Source of the DNA: Mastacembelus armatus
Lineage: Eukaryota; Chordata; Actinopteri; Synbranchiformes; Mastacembelidae
Reading direction: 5' to 3'
DNA length: 64,000 nucleotides
Assembly (NCBI RefSeq): GCF_900324485.2
Contig: NC_046645.1
Coordinates: 12,303,824 to 12,367,823 of the forward strand
Below are positions 12,109-24,104 of the stretch, in pieces. The notes beneath the pieces are model-generated. The model saw nothing but the letters and a program-made list of their open reading frames with translations. It made no database searches and was not told where the DNA came from. Made by a program: the position numbers and the translations under genes. Within the stretch, counting starts at the first letter, position 1. Each line of letters begins with the position of its first letter.

Positions 12109-13508
12109 AAACTTCTTCATTTTCTCCTCAGGGATCAAGAAATCACTATAATTTTTGACTTCTAGCTCACTAGCTGGCTTCTGGGACCCATACCCTGGAG
12201 TGCATGGAGACAGCTCTGGAAACCTGAGGAGATGGGAAATACGGAGCCTGTTTACCTTACCTGATGACCTGATGCAGGAGTTTTCCCCAGGCAATCTTAC
12301 ATCAATCGCATCGGTCCTACTGATGCCCTCCCTCACTGAGACGTGAGGGTGTTATGACTGCCAGTCAGCAGCACGCATAAACGGGCGAAGAATGTGGGTG
12401 TGGACCCCTGCCATAGGGACTCTTCAAATGAGCCGTGTCCATCACAGCGGTTTAACTGTAATGGGGCATGGCCTTTACGGCTCACCGTCGTCCAATCAGA
12501 TTTAACCCCTCAGGGGTCGACAACACGAGTGTTTTGATGGCATCTTCTCCTGATATGCTGAAATGAACTTAAATTACTGCTGTCAGTCTTGATCTTACAG
12601 ATAAGAGCAATATATCATTAGAATCTGTAAAGGTCCTACTTACCTATTTTAAACACTCATATAGCAATAAAACCAATCCATATGAAAGTAAGGAGCGGTA
12701 CGGTTTGTCCTGTCTCACCTCATTATAGCTAATGTGATTCCACCTCGCACTGAGCACACTGTTCATATGGAAATAATCTGAGGTGAGCCAGATAATTATG
12801 TGCACGCCTCCGAGAAGTGGCATAAAATTTCAAGCTTCATTATAGAATTTACTCACTTTTTCTGTGCGTTTGGAGGATGGCACGTTGTGCAGGTGAAGAA
12901 GCATTTTGTATGGTTTCGGACAGTAAAAAAATTTATTTTCTTCTCGAACTTGACAAAATCTTGCACATACACACTGACTTGTTCGGAACTTTGCTCTATG
13001 CCAGCTCCAACTGTGTATTCTCATGTGTTTACAACAATAACAACAACAGTGATTCACTAGCATCCCTGCGCTATGGTACACCATTGACTTATCTCACTGT
13101 CGGCTTTGCTCACGTCATATCGTTCTTTTCTCTGACTGGTTTATTCTGTGTCCATTAGCCTGCCCCCTGGAAGTCGATCTCAGCCAAAGCGATTCCAGAC
13201 TAATTCTTTGTGTAGAACAGAAAAAGAGTCTGGCTGGCCAGACCAATGAATCTCATCCAATATTGATGTCAAAATATAAAGAGATGAATTCTGTCACATT
13301 TTAGATTTTTTACTTCTATTTTTTAACACAGAATGAAAATGTAATTATAAATGAAACGATATCTTAAAAGGATATTCACAAAATTTCAAGATAACATAGT
13401 ACTAACAACATCAGAACAAATGCAAAATAAAGTAAATTTTGAAGTTTGGAACAACAAGAAGATGAAATGTTTATATCCTATTTCCAAACCTCAGAAACTG
13501 TACTAGGA

Positions 13509-16500
13509 TTAATTTTTGTTCATCAGATGTTTCTTGGTGTTCTTCTCTGGCTTAAACAAAATGATGAAACACTTTGGAGCAAATATACACAATATTAGCC
13601 CAAAACTGGAGGCCAGAATGGCAAATATCTCCACAGCCACAGTAAACTTCCCAGGAGAGCTGACATATGCTGGGATAAAAGTGATCCAGACTGCACAGAA
13701 TATCAGCATGCTGAAGGTGATAAACTTGGCTTCATTAAAATTATCAGGCAGTTTCCGGGCCAGGACAGCTAACACAAAGCAAAAGACAGCCAGCAGACCT
13801 ATGTACCCGAGCACAGCCCAGAACCCAATAGCTGAGCCTAACGCACACTCCAGGATGATTCTTTCTTTGTATATGGTGAGGTTTTTCATTGGAAAAGGGG
13901 GACTAACAATCAACCAAACAGTACATATTAAAACTTGGATAAATGTAAATAATATTACAGTCATTCTTTGCTGGGTAGGACCAAACCATTTCATGACATT
14001 ACTACCTGGAAGTGTAGCTTTGAAGGCCATTAACACCACCATAGTTTTCCCCAGAACACAAGAGATACAGAGGACAAAGGTGATCCCAAACGCTGTGTGG
14101 CGCAGCATGCAGGACCACTCAGAGGGTGCTCCAATGAAAGTTAATGAACATAAGAAACACAGAGTCAGGGAGAAGAGCAGCAGGAAGCTCAGCTCAGAGT
14201 TGTTGGCCCTGACAATCGGGGATGTTCTGTGTTGAAAGAATATAGTCGCTGTTATAATGGCCAGACAGGCACCACCAACTGAGAACGTAGCCAGGATGAC
14301 TCCCAGGATCTCACTGAAGGAAAGAAACTCTACAGGCTTGGGAAAACATGTGTCTTTCTCTGCATTAGGCCAGAACTCATTGGGACAAGGGAAACAATCA
14401 GTGGAATCTGAAAATATAAATCAAAAAGGACCTTTAGCAGTCACATCATTGATGTGGTGATATACATGAGAAAACAATGGATTTTACCTGTAGCATTGCT
14501 AATCTCTCCCTCAGGACATGGTACACAATCATAACAGCAGATGGGTTTTCCTTTCTGCAGCACTTTATGAGTTCCTTTAGGACAGCTGTCAGTGCACACT
14601 GACACAGGAACCTGACGGACACAATACACAATGACAGAATCACACAGATATGCAGTTTTGATACAACAGCTGATATGACTCAGTTCACCAATGTTGAATA
14701 TATCTCTGTTCCTCACTTGTGTCCTGCCTTCCACCCAGGTGATGTTCCTGTTGATATGGAACTCCAGGCCCAGTGGCAGTGATGCATCATATTGCCCTAC
14801 TGTCACCAACACAATGCTGCCGCTCTCACTTTTCTGTCAGTTAACCAGCTCATATGTGGCCACAGGATCCCCATTGGCATCAAATGACACAGGATAACCA
14901 TTTTGGGAAAAATTTACTTTCTTCAGATGAGTAAGAACCTGTGAGGACAATGAGGGAGGAATAGCAACAGAATGTGTAAAATAAATAAGAATAGTTCTTA
15001 ATTTCATAAAAGTGACATCATTGCTAAAGAAGGGTATTGGCTTCTTCAATTATTCACTTTAACTGACCTGTTTGGACTCTATCCTGCTGAGTCTGTCACA
15101 CTGAGAATTAGTCTCCTGACACACTGCACTATGAATGGCATGTGCTATTGCATAAACAGCCTTGTACACCATGTTAGTGATTCGGAGCTGAGATGTGTCA
15201 GTGTACGGGTTCTGGAGTTTCTGTATGTCCTCGGTTCCATCACACACATTTTTGTCTGTGGCAGCACCTATAAACAGACATTTTTTTAGTTTTGACAATT
15301 ATTAACACATCCATTCTCTACTACTGCTTATCCTTCACCGTTGGACTCGACTGACACATGGGCAAGAGACGGGCTACTCCCTCCACAGATCGCTAGTCTA
15401 TCACAGGGCTGACATACAGAGACAAACAACAACTCACACTCACGTTCACCAATTAACCTAATCACAATCTGCATGTGTTTGCACTGTGTGAGGGGAAGTC
15501 AGAGTACTTATAGAAAAGCTTGATTCACGTGTAGAACATGTAAACTCCACACAGAAAGACCACCTATAACCATCTTACTGTGAGGTGACAATGCTAACTA
15601 ACATGTCACCATGTCACCCACTATGACTATCATATTACTTTAGTATTCATTTTTCTGTTTTTCTGTTTTTATATTTTGCTCTGTTATTGTATATTAAGGA
15701 GATCAGAATGTGATTTGCACAAAACTATATATGTATATTTTTCTAATTCATTGTGAAACTTGTACACCATGCCGTTTTTAACTTTAGATATGTCAGCTCA
15801 CATTAACATTAAAATATGAGTGATCTGAAAGTCATCAAGTCAACAGAATGACATAACATAAATAAAACATCTACACTAACTGATACATGATATTCATAAT
15901 CTTTATTTATAATTTTTTCTGTAGACTGTTTTATACACCATTATATAAAGTGAGATTTTTCAGACATCCACCTTAGGTGCACTTCATGTCTTGGTTCATT
16001 ACAGTCAAATAAAAGTTTGAGGTTGGTCTTAAACTACTTTATCATGAGGGTCAATTTAAGAATTCAACAAACAAAACAACTACAACACAGTATAATATAA
16101 AAAAGTCAGATGTCTCTTACTTTTTTCCAGTCTGCAGTTGAATGCACTCTCCCAGAACTCAGTAAGAATTGGGGAGGCTGCCACTTTAGTGGGAGAGAGA
16201 TCCAGCAGGAAGTTTCTCAGACCTGGGATGACAGATTTCTGAATCCCAAATCCGATGGCTCCATCACAGAAGGTGAACTGATGCATGTCTGGGTGAGCTA
16301 CCCAGGGCTCACTGCCTAGCCACTGGCGAGGTGGGGAAGGTTCACGAGATAGCTCCTCCAAAAGAATCCTCATGTCTCCAGATGCTACAAATGCAACAAC
16401 AACTATAGCTGTTGACCTGGAGACACATTACAGTGCATTTTATTATACCAAGGTAAGCACACATCTGTTTCAAATATTTCTCACAATGACCAACACAAAA

Positions 16501-17894
16501 AGTAGATATTTTTTAGAGTTGTTGAATCTGAAGTATTCTCTCACTGAGTAGGCTATTTTTATTATATGCAAGCAACAAACATGAAAATGATACCATGTCA
16601 ATTTACCATAAAAGCATTACATATTTCTTCTAGCTTCATTTTTTCTTTGTGTGCATCTGTGTGTGTGTATGTGTGTGCACACAGGACAAGAACACAAACA
16701 CAATCAGAGATGTAGAAACCTGCGTATAACATCAGCCACTCTCTGGATCCTGCTACGTGGGTTGGTCCGATAGAAAGATTCAGAGTATCAACACAGATCC
16801 CCTCTTTGTGTGCTGCCTCCAGAAAAGACACCATGCCATAATTTCCATAATCTGAATCTGACCAGATAGCACCTATCCAAGTCCAGCCAAAGTGTTTCAC
16901 CAGCTTGGCCAGAGCAGCAGCCTGGAAATGGTCACTGGGAATTGTTCTGAAGAAACTTGGGTACTGACGCTTATTGGATAGGCATGCACAAGTGGCAAAG
17001 TGACTCACCTGAAGGAAACAAAAGACAATACAGTATAATTCTGTAACAACAGAAAAAATATGTATCCAAAACACTTACTTGAGGAATATTAAAGGACCCA
17101 ATGATGCGTGAAATGCTGATGGATGGTGTGGAACCAGTTTCACCAACAACAGCCATCACCATACCAGATTTTGAGCAGTTGTCACTGGTATAAAACTCAG
17201 GGTCCAGACCATTAGAAAGCTGAAATGCCACATGCACCGCCATGGGCACTGAGGCACATGAGTCATAGATCTGATAACCGAGCCTGATGCCTGGGAGCAG
17301 CTTTGTACTGTTGTTAATCTCCTCAATGGCAAAGACCATTGCACGTGAAATGCGCAGTTCACGGTCATCAATGCTGCACACGGATACTTATGTTACTGTT
17401 TTGATGCAGAGTACATGACTACAGTAGAGTACATGATTAAAGACAATTCATAATTTTATAAGTAAATACTAAAAGTAGGAGAAATGCTATTCATAGCTTT
17501 TTGTTAGTACACGTGTGGTAATAACATAAATCAAATGAAAACATCTGTCCCACACAACAAAACCACTTCTCCCCCTTACTAACCTCCCTCTGCACTTCAG
17601 GGGCTCAGGCACTGTGGTGTAGTTATGCTTCACTGCGTGCATGTTATAGTGTATAGAGAAAACACCCCCAATAACATAATCACCATCTATTGAGAAGACA
17701 GAAGGAAGAGTGGTACCTTGCAGTTTACATTTCACAGATAAAGCCTCAGCACTGACCCCAGCAGCAGCTCTAATCTCTGTGCACCCATCACTTTGTTTCA
17801 GACCATCCCCACAACCATCCAACATAAGAGCTGAGTTCAACCCAGTCAAACACAGAGCCAACCTCAGACCAATAAAGAGAAAAGACATCTCCAT
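13509..17894 (-). pseudogene. Gene B: duplicated OlfC receptor, disabled by a frameshift and a nonsense codon
   Basis: Same eight-exon layout as gene A: 17584-17894, 17079-17373, 16720-17008, 16121-16416, 15068-15267, 14717-14938, 14488-14611, 13509-14407. Two lesions are visible. The third exon is 289 rather than 290 bases: one base is missing near 16787, where A reads GAGTATTCAAC and B GAGTATCAAC, shifting the frame in the ligand domain. In the exon at 14717-14938 a Trp codon has become TGA (14839-14837), in the ELVNW motif. The first donor is GTTAGT where gene A has GTAAGT. The start, signal peptide ([14 protein letters not shown]), cysteine-rich exon and seven-helix exon remain intact, so inactivation is recent. 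A sequencing error could explain one lesion but hardly both. Confidence 0.85.
15300..15630 (-). repeat. tRNA-headed SINE in an intron of pseudogene B
   Basis: Counterpart of 6118-6385 and slightly longer. It keeps the block near 15360-15415 (around GGCAAGAGACGGGCTACTCC) that corresponds to the central part of the SINE and is deleted in gene A. Confidence 0.7.
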
Positions 17895-17925
17895 CTCTCA
17901 GGTGCATCTAAGTGTTTTTTCTCTG

Positions 17926-17933
17926 CTTATATA
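17926..17933 (-). promoter_or_regulatory. TATA box of pseudogene B
   Basis: TATATAAG on the minus strand, about 35 bases upstream of the start codon at 17894, inside the core AAAGCTATATAA shared with gene A. Confidence 0.6.
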
Positions 17934-18860
17934 GCTTTCCTCACAAAAGGTTTTTGCTCTCAGCTGAAACTCAGCCTACATCAGACAAGGGGGGGCAATT
18001 TGCTTTAATAACTCAAAATATGTTAGTTTGTTGGGCTGAATGTAACGTATAAGTTCCACAATGTGTCTCTGTTTATTTTCTCCTTTCGTGAATTTACTTT
18101 TGTAAACACTAGATTTTTCCCTATTTTTGTCATGTCCTCAGTTTGGCTTGGTTTTAACTGACATTACAAACGAAGCACCACATGTGCTGCTTCCATGAAA
18201 AGAGATGTAGTTAACATTACGATTTTATTGTTTTCATTTTTTATTATTGTCTTCCTTTTTAGTTCTGTTTGTGGCTGTTCCTATTAAAATGTTGAATATG
18301 AAGCTGGGAATGCTGGGAATGTCATTTAAATTCCACACCTTGGTTGTAGTATGTGTGATGTATTCATTATGTCTGATATACAATATATCAAAATCAATGC
18401 AGTTTAACTAGGATGATATATTTTCATGAAATGAAATTGATTGTATTCCAAAATGTAACTAAAATTCATTGGAAAACACATAAAGAATAATAAACTCTTG
18501 ACACGCAAAAGGATTAATGCAATCACAATTCACTCACTGCTTTCACTCACAAAAACATTTTGAACAATACTTTGTAACAATATTCCCAGCCAGTCAGGGG
18601 CAGTTCTAGACCCTTTTTCTCTGTCTGTCATTTCAGCCCCCCTAAAATGATCAACTATCAAAATTTATTGAAATTATAATTTTTTTACTTTTTTAAATAA
18701 ACATGAAAATAACTAAGAAATGCAGTGTCGAATAAAAAAAAAAGATCTGAATTTTTATTATTGTTATTTTTTTAATTCTCTTTGCTATTCTGTACATGCG
18801 TGATAGCCCTTCCCTCCCAAGCAATGGCTTGTGCTGTATGTCAGCTGGAGGTGGGAGAAA

Positions 18861-19131
18861 ATGAAAGTGACTAGTCTTATCAATGGTGACCCATACTCAA
18901 AATTCCCCTCTGCATTTAACCCCCCCAGTGCACACACACAGTAGTGAACAGCCATTGCTGCAGTGCCCAGGGAGCAGTTGAGGGTTGCTCAAGGGTCTCA
19001 CCTCAGTCGTGGCATTGAAAGTGGAGAGAGTGCTGGCTGTTCACTCCGCCCCACCGACAATTCTTGAGACTCGAACCTGCAACTTCCGGGTTACAAATCT
19101 GAGTTTCTATCCTTTAGGCTATGACTGCCCC
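18861..19131 (-). repeat. tRNA-derived SINE, minus orientation
   Basis: On the minus strand it starts GGGGCAGTCATAGCCTAAAG, containing a TAGCCTAAAGG A box, followed by GCAGGTTCGAGTCT, a good B box. It runs through a body with GGTTAAATGCAGAG and GAGTATGGGTCACC and ends near GTCACTTTCAT. These are RNA polymerase III promoter boxes at tRNA spacing. The copies at 1277 and 10254 are tail fragments of the same family. Confidence 0.72.
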
Positions 19132-19394
19132 AATGAAACATCTTGCGACGCGTTTATAGACGCGCTTATAGAAGGTAGGTAGTCAATAGTTATCAGCAAC
19201 AATAGTGAGGCCTAAGCCGCCCTAAAGATCAAATCCTAGAACCGCCCCTGCAGCCAGTTTGTGTTTGTGCCAATTACTGTGAATTCTAAAGTTTACTGAT
19301 GACTTATAATGGAGAGTGTAGTTTTAAATTCACACCAGAAGATGGCACCAGTAGAGTACAGTCACTTCATAAAGAGACAAAAGGAATATGACCA

Positions 19395-19470
19395 TGTACT
19401 GTATTTTCCGGGCTATAAGTCACACTGGAGTATAAGTCACTTCTAGAAACAGCCTTGTTGAACAGAAAAA
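19395..19470. repeat. MITE-like dispersed repeat fragment
   Basis: The motif TATTTTCCGGGCTATAAGTC followed by TATAAGTCAC is a sequence I recognise as widely scattered in fish genomes and usually attributed to non-autonomous DNA transposons. Only a fragment is present, and I cannot define its ends or family. Confidence 0.4.
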
Positions 19471-19694
19471 AACATATAAAACATGTCCGATGTCCGCTCC
19501 ACTTGAGGTGACGTTGATCCCATCTCCTGCAGTGTAATTCCATTTAGTATCAAATTGTATCCTCTTGAAGCCAAATCTTTGTTTTAAGATCAGTTAGTGT
19601 ATTTACTGAGGGGTCTATATACAAATATATATATTCGCATATGAAACTGTTTTTCACACTACCGGCGCTGCCCTTATGAGTCATGGTCTTCCCA

Positions 19695-19767
19695 GATGGG
19701 TGGTATGAAATATTAAACAATGACAAAAAAAAGGATGCACCGACATGACAGAGCCCTGTATATAAAA
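19695..19767 (+). promoter_or_regulatory. Promoter of gene C: GATGGGTGG module plus TATA box
   Basis: GATGGGTGGTATGAAATATT and the following AAACAATGA (19695-19724) are related to sequences at the same place in genes E, F, G, H and I. TATATAAAA lies at 19759-19767, 64 bases from module start to TATA start. The start codon follows 53 bases after the TATA box, leaving a short 5' untranslated region. Confidence 0.65.
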
Positions 19768-19819
19768 CTTAGTTATTGTGCATCAAGTCAGAAAGAGAGG
19801 TGAAGAGACAAGGGCAGTT

Positions 19820-22800
19820 ATGGGGTTATTTATTGACATTTTCTTGATAATTTCTTTTAATGTGACATTGCTTTTGTTTTCTTCTTTTTTCTTCACTGTG
19901 TCTTCTTCTCTTTCCTCATCTTGTACATTACGGAAAAAGTTTTTTCTCAATGGGTTGCACAAAGCTGGTGATGTGAATCTAGGTGGGCTGTTTGAAGTCC
20001 ATTACACCTCTGTTTTCCCTGAGTGGACATTCACTTCAGAGCCACGTCAACCCACCTGCACAGGGTAAGTCTAATGGACAACAGTGTTGATGCTGTGCTG
20101 TTATTTGTATCATATATTGTTTATACATCTTATTCATGATCTTATTCATGATTCATGATTTAGATATTTATACTAAGTTTAAAAACACTGTACCAAGTAG
20201 GACAAAATGTAGGTTTTTTTTTATGTGGCATTGTGTATAAGGTGGTTGTATATTTGCGTTTTCATAATGATTAGTGATTAATGTTAGTGGCATTTTGTGT
20301 GTTAGCTTTGACACTCAAGGGTTCAGGCATGCCATGACTATGGTCTTTGCTGTTGAAGAGATCAACAGAAACTCCTATCTACTACCTAACATTACTCTGG
20401 GATACAGTCTTTATGACAACTGTGGTGCACTTGTTATTGGATTTCGTGCTGCTTTGGTGTTGGCCAGTGGTCAAGAGGAGCAGTTTTTGCTTCAGGAGAA
20501 CTGTTCAGGCACTCCTCCGGTCACAGGGATTGTGGGTGATTCATACTCAACATTTTCTATTGCCACCTCTGATGTGCTGGGTTTATTCAGATTACCTATG
20601 GTGAGCTTACATTTTCTGTCCTTTTGATAGGCAGTTTTATGTCATGTTAAGTGGTGATTAATTGTCGAATAGGCCAGTGTATCAACTTGCTTCTGTATGT
20701 CTCTTTTCAGGTGAGTCATTTTGCCACATGTTCCTGCCTGAGTAATCGGCAGCGTTTTCCATCCTTCTTTAGGACGATCCCTAGTGATGCTTTCCAGGTG
20801 AACCTGTCAGCAAACTATAACTCTAGAATATGTTTTATAGGAAGTGTAGTAAATTTGCATGTAAGTCTCCCAAATGAGACAAACTTCTGTTTGGGAGGAA
20901 ATATGTGCTTTGTGCATAATTAATAAAAATATGTACTGTCAGGTATAATATATACCATATTTAAATGAAATGCTAAAATATAATTTATTGTACATGAAGA
21001 AATGCAAAGCTGAAACAATTTTCCCAATAGGTGCGTGCTATGATTCAGATTCTAAAACACTTCAACTGGACTTGGGTAGGCCTGCTGGTTAGTGATGATG
21101 ACTATGGACTACATGTTGCCCGATCCTTCCAGTCAGACTTGGCTCAGTCTGGTGGAGGTTGTCTGGCCTACATTGAGGTTTTGCCCTGGGGTAATGATCC
21201 AGCTGCACTAAGGAACATTGTGTATGTGATGAAAAAATCCACAGCTCAGGTGGTCATGGTGTTTGGACATGAAATCCACATTTATCGACTAATGGAGGAG
21301 GTTAGGTCCAAAATATTGTGCCATTTATAAATCTGTTTTTAAAAAGATTTTCTATTTTTCTATTAAACAAAAGATTATATTCTCTCATTTATTAACAGTT
21401 AATTTTTTGTCTTTACATGTGTCTTCTCTTTTGTACTCACAATGGCATTTATAATTTGCAATTGCAAATTATATAAATTGTAACTGCAAATTATTCCATA
21501 TTCTCTACTTGCTAAAATCAAGAATTGTATGTTTAATGACATACCTTTACTAGATTATATTAGTACTGCAAAAGTCTGAAAAAAAATATTTGTTTTATAA
21601 TACAATAAACAGGTGGTGAGACAGAAAATGACAGGCCTGCAGTGGATTGCCAGTGAAGCTTGGACATCAGTTGATGTGCTGCAGACACCTGAATTTATGC
21701 CATACCTTGGTGGCACACTGGGCATTGCCATCCGTCGAGGAGAAATAAAAGGGTTTAAAGATTTCCTATTAAGAATACATCCTGACCAATACCACAACAG
21801 CTATGGAAATAGTATTGTGAGTTTTATCTTACATTTTAATTTAACTTTTAACCTTTGCAACAACAATGTATGGTCATTCTTGTTACAAATATTTTTTTTT
21901 ATTTACATTTCAGGTAAATCAGTTTTGGGAAGATATATTTCAGTGTAGATTTGCTCCATCCCCAGCAGGCTGGGTGGAGGCTGGGGGAGCACTATGTACT
22001 GGACAGGAAAATCTCCATAATGTGGAGAGTGAACTGTTTGATGTTTCAAACCTCAGGCCTGAGTATAATGTTTACAAGGCTGTGTATGCTCTGGCTTACG
22101 CCCTTCATGACATGCTGCAGTGTGAGCCAGGCAGAGGGCCTTTCAGTGGGCACAGCTGTGGGAGTTTGGAAAGACTGGAGCCATGGCAGGTGGGAAATCA
22201 ATTTACATTTAAAGACATTATTTCACAATGACATAAAATCAGACATATATTTGGATGGAGTCTCTAACAGTCATTGTTATTTTCTGTCACCCATCTGAAG
22301 CTGGTATATTATTTGGACAGAGTAAACTTCACCACATCATTTGGGGATGAAGTGTCATTTGATGAGAACGGTGATGTATTACCAATATACGATGTCATGA
22401 ACTGGCTGGGGCTTCCTGATGGCACAACAAAGATTCAGAATGTGGGTGAGGTTAAAGAGTCAGCTGAAGGAGAAGAACTCACACTTCATGAAGACAGAAT
22501 TTTCTGGAACTTTGAAACTAAACAGGTTGCATCTAGTGATTTTATTGATTATTGCCTAACTATAAATAACACCATCAAATGGAGTGCAAGAATGGTAACT
22601 CTCACAATCCCTATAGCCACCACAGTCAATTTGCAGTGAGAGCTGCCTACCAGGTACCCGCATGGCCAGAAAGAAGGGTCAACCAGTGTGCTGTTTTGAC
22701 TGTATCCCTTGTTCTGAGGGAAAGATCAGCAACAAAACAGGTTTGCATTAATTATATTAATGCTATTTATTATTTTATAATTAATTTGTAGTTTAAAGAA

Positions 22801-24048
22801 AAGTTATAATGTCAGCAAGGAAGGGGGATCATGTGCATCTCATTGCAACAGCAACTGCCTGGTTGCTGCTAAAGCTCTTTGGTGATTGATAGAAAAGAAT
22901 CACATGATATGATTCCTCTTGTGTTATAGGTGACACACCCTCCTGAGCTAATAGTAAGCACAGCAATGACAAACATTGCAGCACAATGACTTTCAGGCAT
23001 TCAAAACTGGAAACCTTGAAAAGATCAGGACAAAACCTACCTCTGGAAACACATGAAGACAGTTGGCATTTTGATTAAAATATCCTATGTTAGGTATAAG
23101 CATATAATATATGCATTATTTTTCTTTTTGTTAGACTCAATGGAGTGCACAAGTTGTCCAGAGGATTTCTGGTCCAACACAGAGCGTGACCAATGTGTTC
23201 CTAAAAAAACAGAGTTCCTCTCCTATCATGAACCTCTGGGTATCTGCTTGACAACTGTCTCACTGCTGGGCACATTTATCTGTGCTGTTGTCCTGGGGAT
23301 TTTTATCTATCATCGTAACACACCCATGGTGCGTGCCAACAATTCTGAACTCAGTTTCTTGCTCTTGGTGTCACTTAAACTGTGTTTCCTCTGCTCACTG
23401 CTGTTCATCGGACGACCACAACTGTGGACGTGTCAGCTGAGACATGCAGCATTTGGGATCAGCTTTGTGCTTTGTGTCTCATGTATCCTGGTTAAGACCA
23501 TGGTGGTTCTGGCTGTGTTCAAGGCCTCCAAGCCTGGAGGTGGAGCCACTCTCAAGTGGTTTGGTGCTGTGCAGCAGAGAGGGACCGTCATGGTTCTTAC
23601 TTCTGTCCAGGCAGCAATCTGCACTGTCTGGCTTGTCTCTTCTTCACCAGCTCCTCATAAAAACACTCAATACTACAATGACAAGATAGTTTATGAGTGT
23701 GTTGTTGGGTCCACAGTAGGTTTTGCAGTGTTACTTGGCTACATTGGCTTACTGGCTACCCTCAGTTTCCTGTTAGCATTTCTGGCAAGGAATCTTCCAG
23801 ACAACTTCAATGAGGCCAAACTCATCACTTTCAGCATGTTGATCTTCTGTGCTGTGTGGGTGGCGTTTGTCCCTGCTTATGTCAACTCTCCAGGCAAATA
23901 TGCAGATGCAGTGGAGGTATTTGCCATTCTGGCCTCCAGTTTTGGCCTCTTGGTGGCACTGTTTGGACCCAAATGTTACATAATCCTTATAAGACCAGAG
24001 AGAAACACAAAGAAAGCAATCATGGGTCGAGCTACCTCTAAGACATAA
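19820..24048 (+). CDS. Gene C: OlfC / V2R-like receptor, intact, 879 aa
   Basis: Nine exons: 19820-20064, 20306-20600, 20711-20797, 21031-21300, 21613-21816, 21914-22189, 22301-22525, 22617-22740, 23135-24048. They sum to 2640 bases with consistent phases and GT-AG borders. I chose ATG 19820 because [13 protein letters not shown] begins a hydrophobic signal peptide and aligns with the neighbours; ATG 19778 is in frame but would put a charged stretch first. Residues ~30-534 are the ligand-binding flytrap domain ([25 protein letters not shown]). Residues ~535-595 hold the nine NCD3G cysteines, and ~600-860 the seven helices, ending [19 protein letters not shown]. It is the most diverged of the plus-strand genes: exon 7 is one codon shorter and reads WLGLPDG where the others read WLWLPDG. 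Confidence 0.95.
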
Positions 24049-24098
24049 TTGATATGGTCTGTATTTTAGATTGATTCAAGAATGAATTGTTCCAAATC

Positions 24099-24104
24099 AA
24101 TAAA
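24099..24104 (+). terminator. Polyadenylation signal of gene C
   Basis: AATAAA 50 bases after the stop codon, followed by a T-rich stretch. Confidence 0.6.

Larger units (their letters stand above)
8978..17894. repeat. Second copy of the ~9 kb tandem segmental duplication
   Basis: It matches 1-8639. Total length is about 280 bases greater, mainly from a ~204-base segment at 11905-12108 and 56 bases inside the intronic SINE near 15360-15415. It carries the second solo LTR and pseudogene B. The solo LTRs differ at one base (2304 C, 11281 A), so this part is either a very recent duplication, recently homogenised, or an assembly duplicate. Confidence 0.93.
17940..19694. other. Divergent intergenic region between genes B and C
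   Basis: This 1.75 kb stretch separates the minus-strand pair from the seven plus-strand genes. It holds a tRNA-derived SINE (18861-19131) and a MITE-like fragment (about 19395-19470). No exon relic or RNA gene is evident, and I found no obvious paired regulatory symmetry. Confidence 0.55.
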
